54,888 bases of DNA, taken from Actinomycetota bacterium (GTDB lineage Bacteria > Actinomycetota > Acidimicrobiia > Acidimicrobiales > CAIXPF01). The notes below the pieces were generated by a model. That model was not told the DNA's origin and made no database searches. It was given only the letters and a program-made list of their open reading frames with translations. Positions 34,565 through 43,516 of the stretch are shown here, in pieces (position 1 is the first letter of the stretch; each line of letters begins with the position of its first letter). Where the stretch lies: contig VGBO01000010.1 of NCBI GenBank assembly GCA_016870475.1, positions 1 to 54,888 of the forward strand. The letters are read 5' to 3'. The position numbers and the translations under genes were made by a program.

Positions 34565-35242
34565 TCACCCCGGCAGGGGAGACGGGGCGGAGGGGAGACG
34601 GCCGTCGGCTACGGCGCCGTCGAGCACGGCACGGGCGAACGCCCACAACTCCGGGGCGGCGTCGCCGATCGGGGCGTTCACCTCGAGCACCCGGTCGAGG
34701 TGCACGCCGTGGTCCTGCCAGGTGCGCCCACCCGAGAGCGCGTTGAGCAGCACCGGCTGGAGGCGGTCGACCGCGTAGGCGAACCTCGCCTCGGGGGTGG
34801 CCCGGTCCTCGTACTCCTCCCACAGCGCTCGGAGCCGAGCGCCCTCCGCCCCCGGGAGCAACCCGAAGATCCGGTCGGCGGCCTCCGCCTCCGCCCGGGC
34901 CTTGTCCGCCATTGCGACGGTGTCGTAGACGAGCACGTCGCCGGCGTCGATCTCGACGACGTCGTGCACGAGCAGCATCTCCACGACGCGCGGGACGTCG
35001 ATCGCGTCGGCCGCGTGGGGGGCGAGCAGCAGCGCTAATAGCGCCAGGTGCCAGCTGTGCTCGGCGGAGTTCTCCGGTCGCGACGCGTCGACCAGCAGGC
35101 TGCGGCGGTGCACCCGCTTCAGAGCCTCGAGCTCGAGGAGGAACCGGACGCGGGCGGCGAGGTCGTCGCCCCCGGCGCCGCGTGCCGCGTCGACCACCTC
35201 CTCGACATGGGGGTGGCCGTCGTGGGGGGAGGCACTGCTCAC
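34565..35242 (-). CDS. HD-domain phosphohydrolase, YfbR-like
   Basis: 225 residues from a GTG at 35242 overlapping the LOG stop as GTGA. ENSAEHSWHLALLALLL supplies the first His, VVEMLLVHDVVEIDAGD the His-Asp pair, and FAYAVDRLQPVLLN the final Asp of the metal site. The closest known function is 5'-deoxynucleotidase (YfbR). Pairing with a LOG nucleoside-monophosphate hydrolase suggests nucleotide salvage or housecleaning. The ORF-track start at 36229 runs through two other genes. Confidence 0.85.
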   Translation of the reverse strand: MSSASPHDGHPHVEEVVDAARGAGGDDLAARVRFLLELEALKRVHRRSLLVDASRPENSAEHSWHLALLALLLAPHAADAIDVPRVVEMLLVHDVVEIDAGDVLVYDTVAMADKARAEAEAADRIFGLLPGAEGARLRALWEEYEDRATPEARFAYAVDRLQPVLLNALSGGRTWQDHGVHLDRVLEVNAPIGDAAPELWAFARAVLDGAVADGRLPSAPSPLPG

Positions 35243-35826
35243 AGCTTCTCCGGGCCGATCCAGGGGGCTGCGGCGGGGGGTTCGTCCGCCAACTCGTCGA
35301 GCAGCGCAGCGGGTCCGCCAGCTACCCGCAGGCGGGCGAGGTGGCGGTGCTTCACGAACCCGTCGGTCTCGGTGCGCCGCAGGAACCCGAGCAGATCGCC
35401 GAAGAACCCGTCCACGTCGAGCAGACCGACCGGCTTTTCGTGCAGGCCGAGCTGCGCCCAGGTGAGCGTCTCGAACAGTTCGTCGAGCGTGCCGAGACCG
35501 CCGGGCATCGCCACGAACGCGTCGGCGAGCTCGTACATGAGGGCCTTGCGCTCGTGCATCGTCGCCGTGTGGTGGAGACGGGTCACCCGGTCGTGGGCGA
35601 CCTCCCGGGAGAACAGGCCGGTCGGGATCACGCCGGTGACCGACCCGCCGGCGTCGAGCACTGCGTCGGCGACGATGCCCATGAGTCCGACGGCACCGCC
35701 GCCGTAGACGAGCTCGATCCCGCGGGCAGCCAGCTCGGCGCCCATGGAGCGTGCCGCCTCGACGTAGGAGGTCCCCTCGCCCGGGCGCGACCCGCAGAAC
35801 ACGCACACCCGTCGGAGTTCCGGCAC
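35239..35826 (-). CDS. LOG family nucleotide 5'-monophosphate phosphoribohydrolase
   Basis: 195 residues from a GTG at 35826 with TAACCT 8 bases upstream. VCVFCGSRPG opens the Rossmann-like fold, LVYGGGAVGLMG follows, and the catalytic block MHERKALMYELADAFVAMPGGLGTLDELFE has the PGGxGTxxE motif. LOG enzymes cleave AMP-type nucleotides to base and ribose phosphate, and release active cytokinins in plants and some bacteria. Operon with the HD hydrolase. Confidence 0.9.
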   Translation of the reverse strand: MPELRRVCVFCGSRPGEGTSYVEAARSMGAELAARGIELVYGGGAVGLMGIVADAVLDAGGSVTGVIPTGLFSREVAHDRVTRLHHTATMHERKALMYELADAFVAMPGGLGTLDELFETLTWAQLGLHEKPVGLLDVDGFFGDLLGFLRRTETDGFVKHRHLARLRVAGGPAALLDELADEPPAAAPWIGPEKL

Positions 35827-35834
35827 GGTGGCCG

Positions 35835-35872
35835 AGGTTAGCGACGACCGGGGCCGGACTCGGGGGTACAGT
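35835..35872. promoter_or_regulatory. Divergent leaderless promoters (LOG / nitrile hydratase)
   Basis: TAACCT on the minus strand (35840-35835) is 8 bases from the GTG at 35826. TACAGT on the plus strand (35867-35872) is 7 bases from the GTG at 35880. Confidence 0.55.
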
Positions 35873-35879
35873 CCGCCCC

Positions 35880-36536
35880 GTGGGCCACGACCACGACCAC
35901 GACCACGACCAGGACCAGGACCAGGACCACAGCGACGTGCCGCCGCCGCTCGCACTCCGGGTGAAGGCGTTGCAGAGCGTGCTCGCCGCCAAGAGCATCG
36001 TCAGCGAGGCCACCGTCGACCGGATCGTCGACGCGTACGAGCACCGCATCGGCCCACACCTCGGGGCGGGCGTGATCGCCCGCGCCTGGATCGACCCGGC
36101 GTTCCGGGAACGCCTGCTCGCCGACGGCACCGAGGCGGCACGGGACCACGGGATCCGCGGCCTCGACCCCGGCGTTCGGCTCGTCGTCGTCGAGAACACC
36201 GCCGACGTGCACAACGTCGTCGTGTGCACCCTCTGCTCCTGCTATCCGCTGCAGCTCCTCGGGATGCCGCCCGTCTGGTACAAGTCGGCCCCCTACCGGT
36301 CCCGGGTCGTGCAGGACCCGCGCGGCGTGCTCGCCGAGTTCGGCACCGACGTCGACGACGACGTCGAGGTGCGGGTGTGGGACTCGAACTCCGAGGTCCG
36401 CTATCTCGTCCTCCCCGAACGGCCCGCCGGAACCGACGAGCTCGACGAGGCGGCACTCGCCGCCCTCGTCGGCCGAAACGCCATGGTCGGCGTCGAACAC
36501 GTCCTGCCGCCCGCCGACCCGCCGCCGGCACCGTGA
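35880..36536 (+). CDS. nthA: Nitrile hydratase alpha subunit, cobalt type
   Basis: 218 residues, leaderless GTG. The metal centre VCTLCSC (Cys at about 116, 119 and 121) with Thr in the second position marks the cobalt form; YPLQLLGMPPVWYKSAPYRSRVV follows as expected. The enzyme hydrates nitriles to amides. The N-terminus is a charged repeat (HD)4(QD)3 before the family sequence (ALRVKALQSVLAAKSIV). Similar His-rich leaders occur in other actinobacterial alpha subunits and could help collect metal. First gene of a three-gene operon joined by GTGA overlaps. No amidase or cobalt transporter lies in the window. Confidence 0.93.
   Translation: MGHDHDHDHDQDQDQDHSDVPPPLALRVKALQSVLAAKSIVSEATVDRIVDAYEHRIGPHLGAGVIARAWIDPAFRERLLADGTEAARDHGIRGLDPGVRLVVVENTADVHNVVVCTLCSCYPLQLLGMPPVWYKSAPYRSRVVQDPRGVLAEFGTDVDDDVEVRVWDSNSEVRYLVLPERPAGTDELDEAALAALVGRNAMVGVEHVLPPADPPPAP
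35886..35927 (+). repeat. Hexanucleotide tandem repeat in nthA
   Basis: Four CACGAC followed by three CAGGAC units, coding His-Asp and Gln-Asp pairs. Slippage by whole units would change repeat number without shifting the frame. Confidence 0.85.
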
Positions 36537-37156
36537 ACCGCATCCACGACCTCGGCGGGATGCACGGGTTCGGCCCAATCCACGCCGAACCCGAACGTTC
36601 CGAACCCCCCTTCCACGAGCCGTGGGAGGCGACGGCCTGCGCGCTGATGCTCGGCACCTTGCGGCTCGGTCGGTGGAGCCTCGACCGCTTCCGACACACC
36701 ATCGAACGGCAGGCGCCGCTCGACTACCTGCGGCGCAGCTACTTCGAGAAGTGGTTCGAGGCCGTGTGCGAGCTCGCAGTCGCAGAGGGCCTCGTCACCG
36801 AGGACGAGCTGCGGACCGGCGTCGCCGACACGCCGGTCCGACCCCGTGACGAACGCTGGACACCGGACTTCTCGACCGATCGGGCACCGAGGTGGGCCGC
36901 CGGCGACCGGGTGCGGGCCGTCGTGCGCAACCCCGCCGGGCACACCCGGCAGCCCCGCTACGTGCGCGGTCGGGTCGGTACCGTCGTGCGGGTCGCCGGA
37001 GCCGAACCACTCCCGGAGGCGGCGGCGGAGGACCGTTGCGAGGTCGGCCACGTGTACCTCGTGCGGTTCGAGGCGGCGGAGCTCTGGGGTGCCGACGCGA
37101 CCGGCCGTGACGCCGTCTACCTCGAGCTCTGGGACGACCACCTGGAGGCGGCGTGA
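36533..37156 (+). CDS. nthB: Nitrile hydratase beta subunit
   Basis: 207 residues from a GTG overlapping the alpha stop. The start NRIHDLGGMHGFGPI is the standard beta signature, then EPWEATACALMLGTLRLG, and a C-terminal SH3-like barrel with DRVRAVVRNPAGHTRQPRYVRGRVGTVV. It pairs with the alpha subunit and helps form the active site. Confidence 0.92.
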   Translation: MNRIHDLGGMHGFGPIHAEPERSEPPFHEPWEATACALMLGTLRLGRWSLDRFRHTIERQAPLDYLRRSYFEKWFEAVCELAVAEGLVTEDELRTGVADTPVRPRDERWTPDFSTDRAPRWAAGDRVRAVVRNPAGHTRQPRYVRGRVGTVVRVAGAEPLPEAAAEDRCEVGHVYLVRFEAAELWGADATGRDAVYLELWDDHLEAA

Positions 37157-37572
37157 CCGCCGGCGCCGCCGCACCGCCTCCCGACCTCCCGGTGGCCCTG
37201 CCCGGTGACGAGGACGGGCCGGTGTTCGAGGAGGCGTGGCAGGCCGAAGCGGTCGCCCTGACCGTCGGGCTCGTCGGGGCCGGGGTTTTCACGTGGGCGG
37301 ACTGGACCGCGGCGCTCTCCGCAGCGATCGCCGCCGCCCAGGCGGCCGGCGACCCCGACCTCGGCGACACCTACTACGAGCACTGGGTCACCGCACTCGA
37401 GGCGCTCTGTGGACGCACCGGGGTCGCGGTCGACGCCGAGGTCGACCGCCACGCGGACGCCTGGCGAGCGGCCTACCTGCGCACCCCGCACGGTCGGCCG
37501 GTCGTCCTCGACCCCCACGACGTCGAAGTCGGCACCAGGGGGAGTTTCCGCCCCCCCGACGCCCACGGGTAG
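37153..37572 (+). CDS. Nitrile hydratase accessory/activator protein (P14K/NhlE-like)
   Basis: 139 residues, GTG start overlapping the beta stop. It resembles the N-terminal half of a beta subunit (GPVFEEAWQAEAVALTVGLVGAGVFTWADW, then YYEHWVTALEALC). In cobalt enzymes such a small protein complexes with alpha and delivers cobalt by subunit swapping. A short C-terminal tail ends RPPDAHG. The stop TAG also opens the -10 of pccB. Confidence 0.85.
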   Translation: MTAGAAAPPPDLPVALPGDEDGPVFEEAWQAEAVALTVGLVGAGVFTWADWTAALSAAIAAAQAAGDPDLGDTYYEHWVTALEALCGRTGVAVDAEVDRHADAWRAAYLRTPHGRPVVLDPHDVEVGTRGSFRPPDAHG

Positions 37573-37575
37573 CGT
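37570..37575 (+). promoter_or_regulatory. -10 hexamer TAGCGT built on the activator stop codon
   Basis: It ends 8 bases before the ATG at 37584 and gives the carboxylase operon its own leaderless promoter. Confidence 0.55.
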
Positions 37576-37583
37576 TGCCGCCC

Positions 37584-39130
<1,547 letters not shown>

Positions 39131-39134
<4 letters not shown>

Positions 39135-39331
39135 CCGGACCCGAGATCACCCCCGCCCCGCAGCCGGAGGAGGTCGCGGCGATCCTCGCCGCGTACGAGG
39201 CGCTCTGGCCGAAGCCCCTAGCGTTCGCCGACGCGGCGGCCGGCGGTGAGGTGCAGCGTTGGCGGTTCTCCGGCCGGTGGTGGTCCAAGCCCGCCCCGCT
39301 GCGCCGGGAGATCCCCGCCGGCTACCGCTGA
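39131..39331 (+). CDS. Acyl-CoA carboxylase epsilon-like subunit
   Basis: 66 residues; GTG overlapping the pccB stop as GTGA, so translationally coupled. PQPEEVAAILAAYEAL and the aromatic WRFSGRWWSKPAPL fit the small actinobacterial PccE/AccE family, which binds the beta subunit and raises activity. It appears in the ORF track only inside a longer antisense-like frame from 38513. Confidence 0.8.
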
Positions 39332-39342
39332 GCCGTCCTGCC

Positions 39343-40149
39343 ATGGACTTCCGGGACGACACCCGACTCGTCGCGCTCGGTGACGGACGGTTCTCGGCCA
39401 CGCTCGACGACCGGTGGTGGATCGTCGTCGGACCGAACGGTGGCCTGCTCGCAGCGCTGCTGCTGCGCGCCGCCGTCGCCGTCGTCGCCGAGGTCCGAGG
39501 CGACGTGACGCCGCGCATCCAGACGACGCAGTACCTCGCCACCGCGGTCGAGGGGGAGATCGACCTGCACGCCGTCATCGAACGATCCGGCCGCCGGATC
39601 GTCCTCGTCGCCGTCGACGTGCGCCAGGGTGACCGGGTGCTGTGCCGGTCGCGGGTCACCTTCGGTACCGCCGAGCCACCGGTCGTCGCCGTCGTCGACC
39701 ACACGCCACCCGAGGTCGGCGCGCCGGCGGACACGCCGCTCGACTACCGACCGGTCGGCGGCAACGACGTGAACATCCGGGCCCGGCTGCAGCGTCGGTT
39801 CGCGCTCGAGCGGCCCGGCTGCTGGGGTGGTTGGCTCCGCATGGAACCCCCCGTGCCCTACGACCACGTGGTCGTCGCCAGCCTCATGGACAACTGGCCG
39901 CCGTCGTTGCGCACCCACGTCGACGATCCGGCCCGGGCGAACCGGCTGCACACCACGACGATCGAGCTCACCACCTACTTCCGCACGGCGACGCTCGACC
40001 TCGCCGACGACGACGAGTGCCTGATCGTGCTGCGGTCCGGCACCTCCGCCGAGGGCTACCACCAGGAGGACGCCGAGCTGTGGTCGCCCGACGGGCGGCT
40101 GCTCGCGACCTCACGCCAGCTCGCGCTCGTCTTCGACCACGAGCACTGA
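39343..40149 (+). CDS. Acyl-CoA thioesterase (4HBT_3, TesB-like double hotdog)
   Basis: 268 residues from the ATG at 39343. The first hotdog reads WWIVVGPNGGLLAALLLRAAV and strands IQTTQYLATAVEGEIDL; the second includes RLHTTTIELTTYFR and ends SRQLALVFD. This two-domain group hydrolyses acyl-CoA. It is the third gene of the carboxylase operon, 11 bases after the epsilon stop, so it may act on the same CoA esters. Confidence 0.82.
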   Translation: MDFRDDTRLVALGDGRFSATLDDRWWIVVGPNGGLLAALLLRAAVAVVAEVRGDVTPRIQTTQYLATAVEGEIDLHAVIERSGRRIVLVAVDVRQGDRVLCRSRVTFGTAEPPVVAVVDHTPPEVGAPADTPLDYRPVGGNDVNIRARLQRRFALERPGCWGGWLRMEPPVPYDHVVVASLMDNWPPSLRTHVDDPARANRLHTTTIELTTYFRTATLDLADDDECLIVLRSGTSAEGYHQEDAELWSPDGRLLATSRQLALVFDHEH

Positions 40150-40154
40150 GACGG

Positions 40155-41381
40155 TCACGCCACCCGGCGGATCTCCGGTCGGCGGAGGAGCCACGCGGCG
40201 AGCACCGCCAGCCCGGCGACGCTGCTGACCGTCACGGCGAGCGACGGGTCGGTCCGGCGGGCGAGCACGCCCAGGCTGAACATCCCGAACGGCAGGCTGC
40301 CGATCGCCATGGACAGCAGGCCCATCGCCCGGCCCCGCACCGCCGGATCGGTCACGCTTGCGACCAGCGACCCCTGCGTCGACCCGAACCCCGCCGCGCA
40401 GAACCCGCACAGGAACAGCGCCGGCAGTGCGAGCGCGTACACGGGCATGTTCGCGAAGACGGCCAGCATCACCATCCCCGCAGCACCCCCGGCGACGTAG
40501 ATGTGGCCGCGCACCGTCGGCTGCCAGGCGGCGATCACGTAGGACCCGGTCATCGTCCCAAGGCCGTTCGCCGACGCGAGCAACCCGGCGAGGAGCGCCC
40601 CGACCTCGAGCTTCGACGCGAACACGGGAACGAGCGGCATGAAGGCGAAGAAGAAGAAGTTCAGCACGACCGTCACGCCGAGCAGGCTGCGCAACGCCGG
40701 GTTCGCCCGCAGGAGGGCGACGCCCTCGCGCAGGTCGGCCCGGATCGACGACGGGGGCCCGACGCGGGTCACGGGGATCGGCGGCACCGACCGGAACAGC
40801 AGGAACGCCACGAGGTAGACGACCCCGATCACGCCGAACACCGCGCCGACCCCGAGCGCGTCGATGAGCGCGCCACCCGACGCTGACCCGAGCGTGTTGC
40901 CGCCGAAGAGGGCGAGTGACTCGAGCGCCACGGCGTTCGTCACGAGGGTCGGCCCCACGAGGTCGAGCACGAACGTCCGTCGGCTCGTCATGTCGACGAC
41001 GTTCCCCACGCCGACGAGGAGCACGAACACGTAGAACGACCACAGCGGTGCCCGGTCCGTCACCACGAGCAGCCCCATCACCATCGACGCCGGTGCGAGC
41101 ACCAGGAGCTGGCCGCTGATCGTGCGCGCCCGGTCGAAGCGGTCCGACACCAGACCAGCGAGGATCCCGCCGAAGAACATCGGGGCGAAGAACACGCTCC
41201 CGACGACCTGCACGAGCAACGGGTTCGCCGTCCGGCGGTTCACCTCGAAGGTCGACACGAAGATCGCCGCCCAGCGTGACCCGTGCCAGAGCCACCCCGT
41301 CGCCCACGTGCGGCCGAAGCCCGGGACCTGGAACGACGCCCGTGCACCGGATCCGCCCGTGTTCTCCGCGATGTCCGTCAT
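40155..41381 (-). CDS. MFS transporter, EntS-like (MFS_3) type
   Basis: 408 residues from the ATG at 41381, preceded by a GGGGGGTGA purine run. About 11-12 helices. The start VPGFGRTWATGWLWHGSRWAAIFVSTFEVNR, then LAGLVSDRFDRART as the motif-A loop and VVDMTSRRTFVLDLVG after helix 4, fit the MFS_3 group that exports siderophores and other small molecules. TACGCT at 41411-41406 on the minus strand is a likely -10 with a 24-base leader. Confidence 0.85.
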   Translation of the reverse strand: MTDIAENTGGSGARASFQVPGFGRTWATGWLWHGSRWAAIFVSTFEVNRRTANPLLVQVVGSVFFAPMFFGGILAGLVSDRFDRARTISGQLLVLAPASMVMGLLVVTDRAPLWSFYVFVLLVGVGNVVDMTSRRTFVLDLVGPTLVTNAVALESLALFGGNTLGSASGGALIDALGVGAVFGVIGVVYLVAFLLFRSVPPIPVTRVGPPSSIRADLREGVALLRANPALRSLLGVTVVLNFFFFAFMPLVPVFASKLEVGALLAGLLASANGLGTMTGSYVIAAWQPTVRGHIYVAGGAAGMVMLAVFANMPVYALALPALFLCGFCAAGFGSTQGSLVASVTDPAVRGRAMGLLSMAIGSLPFGMFSLGVLARRTDPSLAVTVSSVAGLAVLAAWLLRRPEIRRVA

Positions 41382-41437
41382 GTCACCCCCCCCAGCCGTA
41401 CGGGGAGCGTACCGGTGACGCTCCGCGGTGCAGGGAC

Positions 41438-41515
41438 TACGGTCGACGGCATGACGCAACCGTTCCGTTTCGGGGTGATGTACGACTGTCGGATGCGTGA
41501 GGGCAGCGGCGCACC
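41438..41515 (+). other. Promoter and displaced N-terminus of the frameshifted LLM gene
   Basis: TACGGT (41438-41443) lies 7 bases before an ATG at 41451 that encodes MTQPFRFGVMYDCRMREGSGAPW, a typical LLM N-terminus. The frame then leaves the gene. One extra base after TGG near 41519 (TGGGCC instead of TGGCC) would join it as GAPW-ADVYAATVEQ. So this is the true start, cut off by a one-base deletion or a sequencing error. Confidence 0.7.
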
Positions 41516-42457
41516 ATGGCCGACGTCTACGCCGCGACGGTCGAACAGGCCGCCCTCGCCGACCGGCTCGGCCTCGACTTCGTGTGGTTCACGGAGCACC
41601 ACTTCATCCGGGACGGCTATCTGCCGGCGTTCCAGCCGCTCGCCGGGGCCATCGCCGCGGTGACGAGCCGGATCCGGATCTCCAACGACATCGCGCTGCT
41701 GCCGCTCTACCACCCGGTGCGCCTCGCCGAGGAGCTCGCCGTCCTCGACCAGCTCAGCCGCGGTCGCATGGAGTTCGGGATCGGCATGGGGTACGTCCCC
41801 GAGGAGTTCGCTTCGTTCGGCCACTCGGTCCGCAACCGGGTCTCCCTCACCGAGGAGGCCATCGAGATCCTCCGCCAGGCGTGGTCCGACGGACCGATCG
41901 ACTTCGTCGGCAAGCGCTACAAGGTGCAGGGCGTCGAGGTGTTCCCCAAGCCGTACCAGCCGGGTGGGCCGCCGCTGTGGATCGCGGCGATGAAGGAAGG
42001 CGGAGCCCGTCGTGCCGGCCGCTTCGGCACGCACCTTCTTCCCCAGGGAACGCCCGAGGAGGTCCTGCACCCCTGGCGCGAGGAGCTGATCAGCCGGGGG
42101 GAGAACCCCGACGACTACCGCGTCGGCATCGCCCGGTCCGTCCTCGTCACCGACGATCCCGAACGGGACTGGCCGATCGTGCGCGACGCCGAGCGCTACC
42201 GCATGGGCGTCTACGAGCACTTCTTCGCCGTGACCCCCGACGAGTACACGTGGAACCGGCGCGACGTGTCCCCCATCCCCCAGACGTGGATCGTCGGCGA
42301 CGCCGATCACTGCGTCGCCGAACTCCGCCGGTTCCGTGAGGGGTACGGGATCACCGACGTCGCGACTGCCGGACTCCCGCCCGGCCTCGACCCGGAGTTC
42401 ATGGGGCGGAACCTCGAACGGATCGCCACCGAGGTGTTGCCCCGCCTGCGCGACTGA
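41516..42457 (+). CDS. LLM class flavin/F420-dependent oxidoreductase (frameshifted at its 5' end)
   Basis: The main frame gives 313 residues from an internal ATG; with the displaced N-terminus the protein would be about 335. LDFVWFTEHHFIRDGYLPAF, SNDIALLPLYHPVRLAEELAVLDQLS, FGIGMGYVPEEFASFG and WIAAMKEGGARRAGRFGTHLLP are clear LLM blocks. Without the first strand (FRFGVMYD) the barrel would be incomplete, so the 41516 start alone is unlikely to give a working enzyme. Either the gene is damaged, the assembly lost a G, or ribosomes shift frame. Confidence 0.85.
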   Translation: MADVYAATVEQAALADRLGLDFVWFTEHHFIRDGYLPAFQPLAGAIAAVTSRIRISNDIALLPLYHPVRLAEELAVLDQLSRGRMEFGIGMGYVPEEFASFGHSVRNRVSLTEEAIEILRQAWSDGPIDFVGKRYKVQGVEVFPKPYQPGGPPLWIAAMKEGGARRAGRFGTHLLPQGTPEEVLHPWREELISRGENPDDYRVGIARSVLVTDDPERDWPIVRDAERYRMGVYEHFFAVTPDEYTWNRRDVSPIPQTWIVGDADHCVAELRRFREGYGITDVATAGLPPGLDPEFMGRNLERIATEVLPRLRD

Positions 42458-42471
42458 TCGCGTCAGTCGCG
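42449..42471. terminator. Inverted repeat spanning both convergent stop codons
   Basis: CGCGACTGA, 5-base loop, TCAGTCGCG: a 9-bp stem that includes the TGA stops of the LLM gene and the VOC gene. No T-run follows on either strand, so it would be a U-less bidirectional terminator. Confidence 0.45.
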
Positions 42472-42864
42472 GTCGTGGTGGCAGACCGCCTCGAGCAGGA
42501 AACCGTCCGGATCCTCCCAGAAACAGGCGAAATACGGCTGCGGGTACTGCGGGAAGACCTTCGGTTCCTCGACGACGACCGATCCGAGCGACACGGCGAG
42601 GTCGTGCGCGCGGACCACGTCGCCGCGGGTCGGCACGGCGAACGCCAGGTGCTGCAGCCCCGTCGAACGTCGGCTGTACGGCCCCGGACGCTCCGACGGG
42701 TAGAAGAACAGGTACGTCCCCGGCTTCCCGCCTGCCGGTCGGTAGGCGAACTCGTCGACATGGTCGAGGAACGGTTCGAAGCGCAACGCCGGCAGCAGTG
42801 CGCCGTAGTAGCGCCGCGCGACGTCGAGGTCGGAGACGTTCACGCCGAGATGACCGAGCGGCAT
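42463..42864 (-). CDS. VOC (glyoxalase/dioxygenase superfamily) protein
   Basis: 133 residues. HLGVNVSDLDVARRYYGALLP starts the first beta-alpha-beta-beta-beta unit with its metal His, HLAFAVPTRGDVVRA the second, and FWEDPDGFLLEAVCH holds the metal Glu. Such proteins are isomerases, dioxygenases or lyases. ATG start shares one base with the upstream stop (TGATG), so it is coupled to the MDMPI-type gene; together they may handle a ring-cleavage or electrophilic product. Confidence 0.85.
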   Translation of the reverse strand: MPLGHLGVNVSDLDVARRYYGALLPALRFEPFLDHVDEFAYRPAGGKPGTYLFFYPSERPGPYSRRSTGLQHLAFAVPTRGDVVRAHDLAVSLGSVVVEEPKVFPQYPQPYFACFWEDPDGFLLEAVCHHDRD

Positions 42865-43496
42865 CAGCTCTCCACCAGATCCTCGGTGGGGACCCCGTAG
42901 TTGCTGAGCAGCGGCAGGTACGGGGTCGGGTCGACGCCTGCGGGCCAGCCGAGCGCACGCATCTGCCCCGAGGAGCGACGCCCGGTGAGCGCGCGCAGGA
43001 GCTCGAAGGGGGAGCACGTCGGGGTGACCGGCGCCAACCCGGCCGCCACGGAACGGTCGTGGAACGCGGGCAGGTAGCGGGCGAGGCCAGCCTCCACCGC
43101 AGCACCGTCGCGCGGTGCCGGCCGGCCGAGGGCACCGGCGAGATCGTGCTCGTGGGTGACGAGGTCGGCGTTGAAGCGCAACCCCCAGATCGGGTCGGCG
43201 TCGACGAACGCGTCGATGCGCGGCGCGATCGCCTCCCATACGTCGAGGACCTCGTCGAGCGGGCGCCCTCGGAACCGCTCGACCTGGTTCGCCGTCCAGG
43301 CGTCGGACCCGAGGTCGGTGGTGCGCCCGTCCATGATGTCGGTCGGCACGCCGAGGACGTGCGCGAACACGTCGTGAACGGTCCACTCGGGACACGCCGG
43401 GACGCGCAACGCTGCCGCAGCGGCGTCGAGCGAACGCCCGACGGCGATCACGCGGCGTCGGGTGTCGGCGTGCACGGTTCGCTGGTCGAAGGCCAT
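42864..43496 (-). CDS. Mycothiol-dependent maleylpyruvate isomerase-like (MDMPI N-terminal/DinB fold) protein
   Basis: 210 residues. VPACPEWTVHDVFAHVLGVP (about 32-51) gives the first His. The later helix contains the LVTHEHDLAGALGRP block with the other metal His residues, as in the TIGR03083/03086 group. Members use mycothiol as a cofactor or bind metal, and the reaction varies. GAGGAG lies about 11 bases before the ATG. It sits between a carboxyltransferase and a VOC gene, probably one operon. Confidence 0.83.
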   Translation of the reverse strand: MAFDQRTVHADTRRRVIAVGRSLDAAAAALRVPACPEWTVHDVFAHVLGVPTDIMDGRTTDLGSDAWTANQVERFRGRPLDEVLDVWEAIAPRIDAFVDADPIWGLRFNADLVTHEHDLAGALGRPAPRDGAAVEAGLARYLPAFHDRSVAAGLAPVTPTCSPFELLRALTGRRSSGQMRALGWPAGVDPTPYLPLLSNYGVPTEDLVES

Positions 43497-43516
43497 GGCC
43501 GTCGCGCTCCTCGGGG

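Noticed and set aside
35886-35927. Short tandem repeat as a CRISPR array
   Set aside because: Units are 6 bases, contiguous and coding; no spacers exist.
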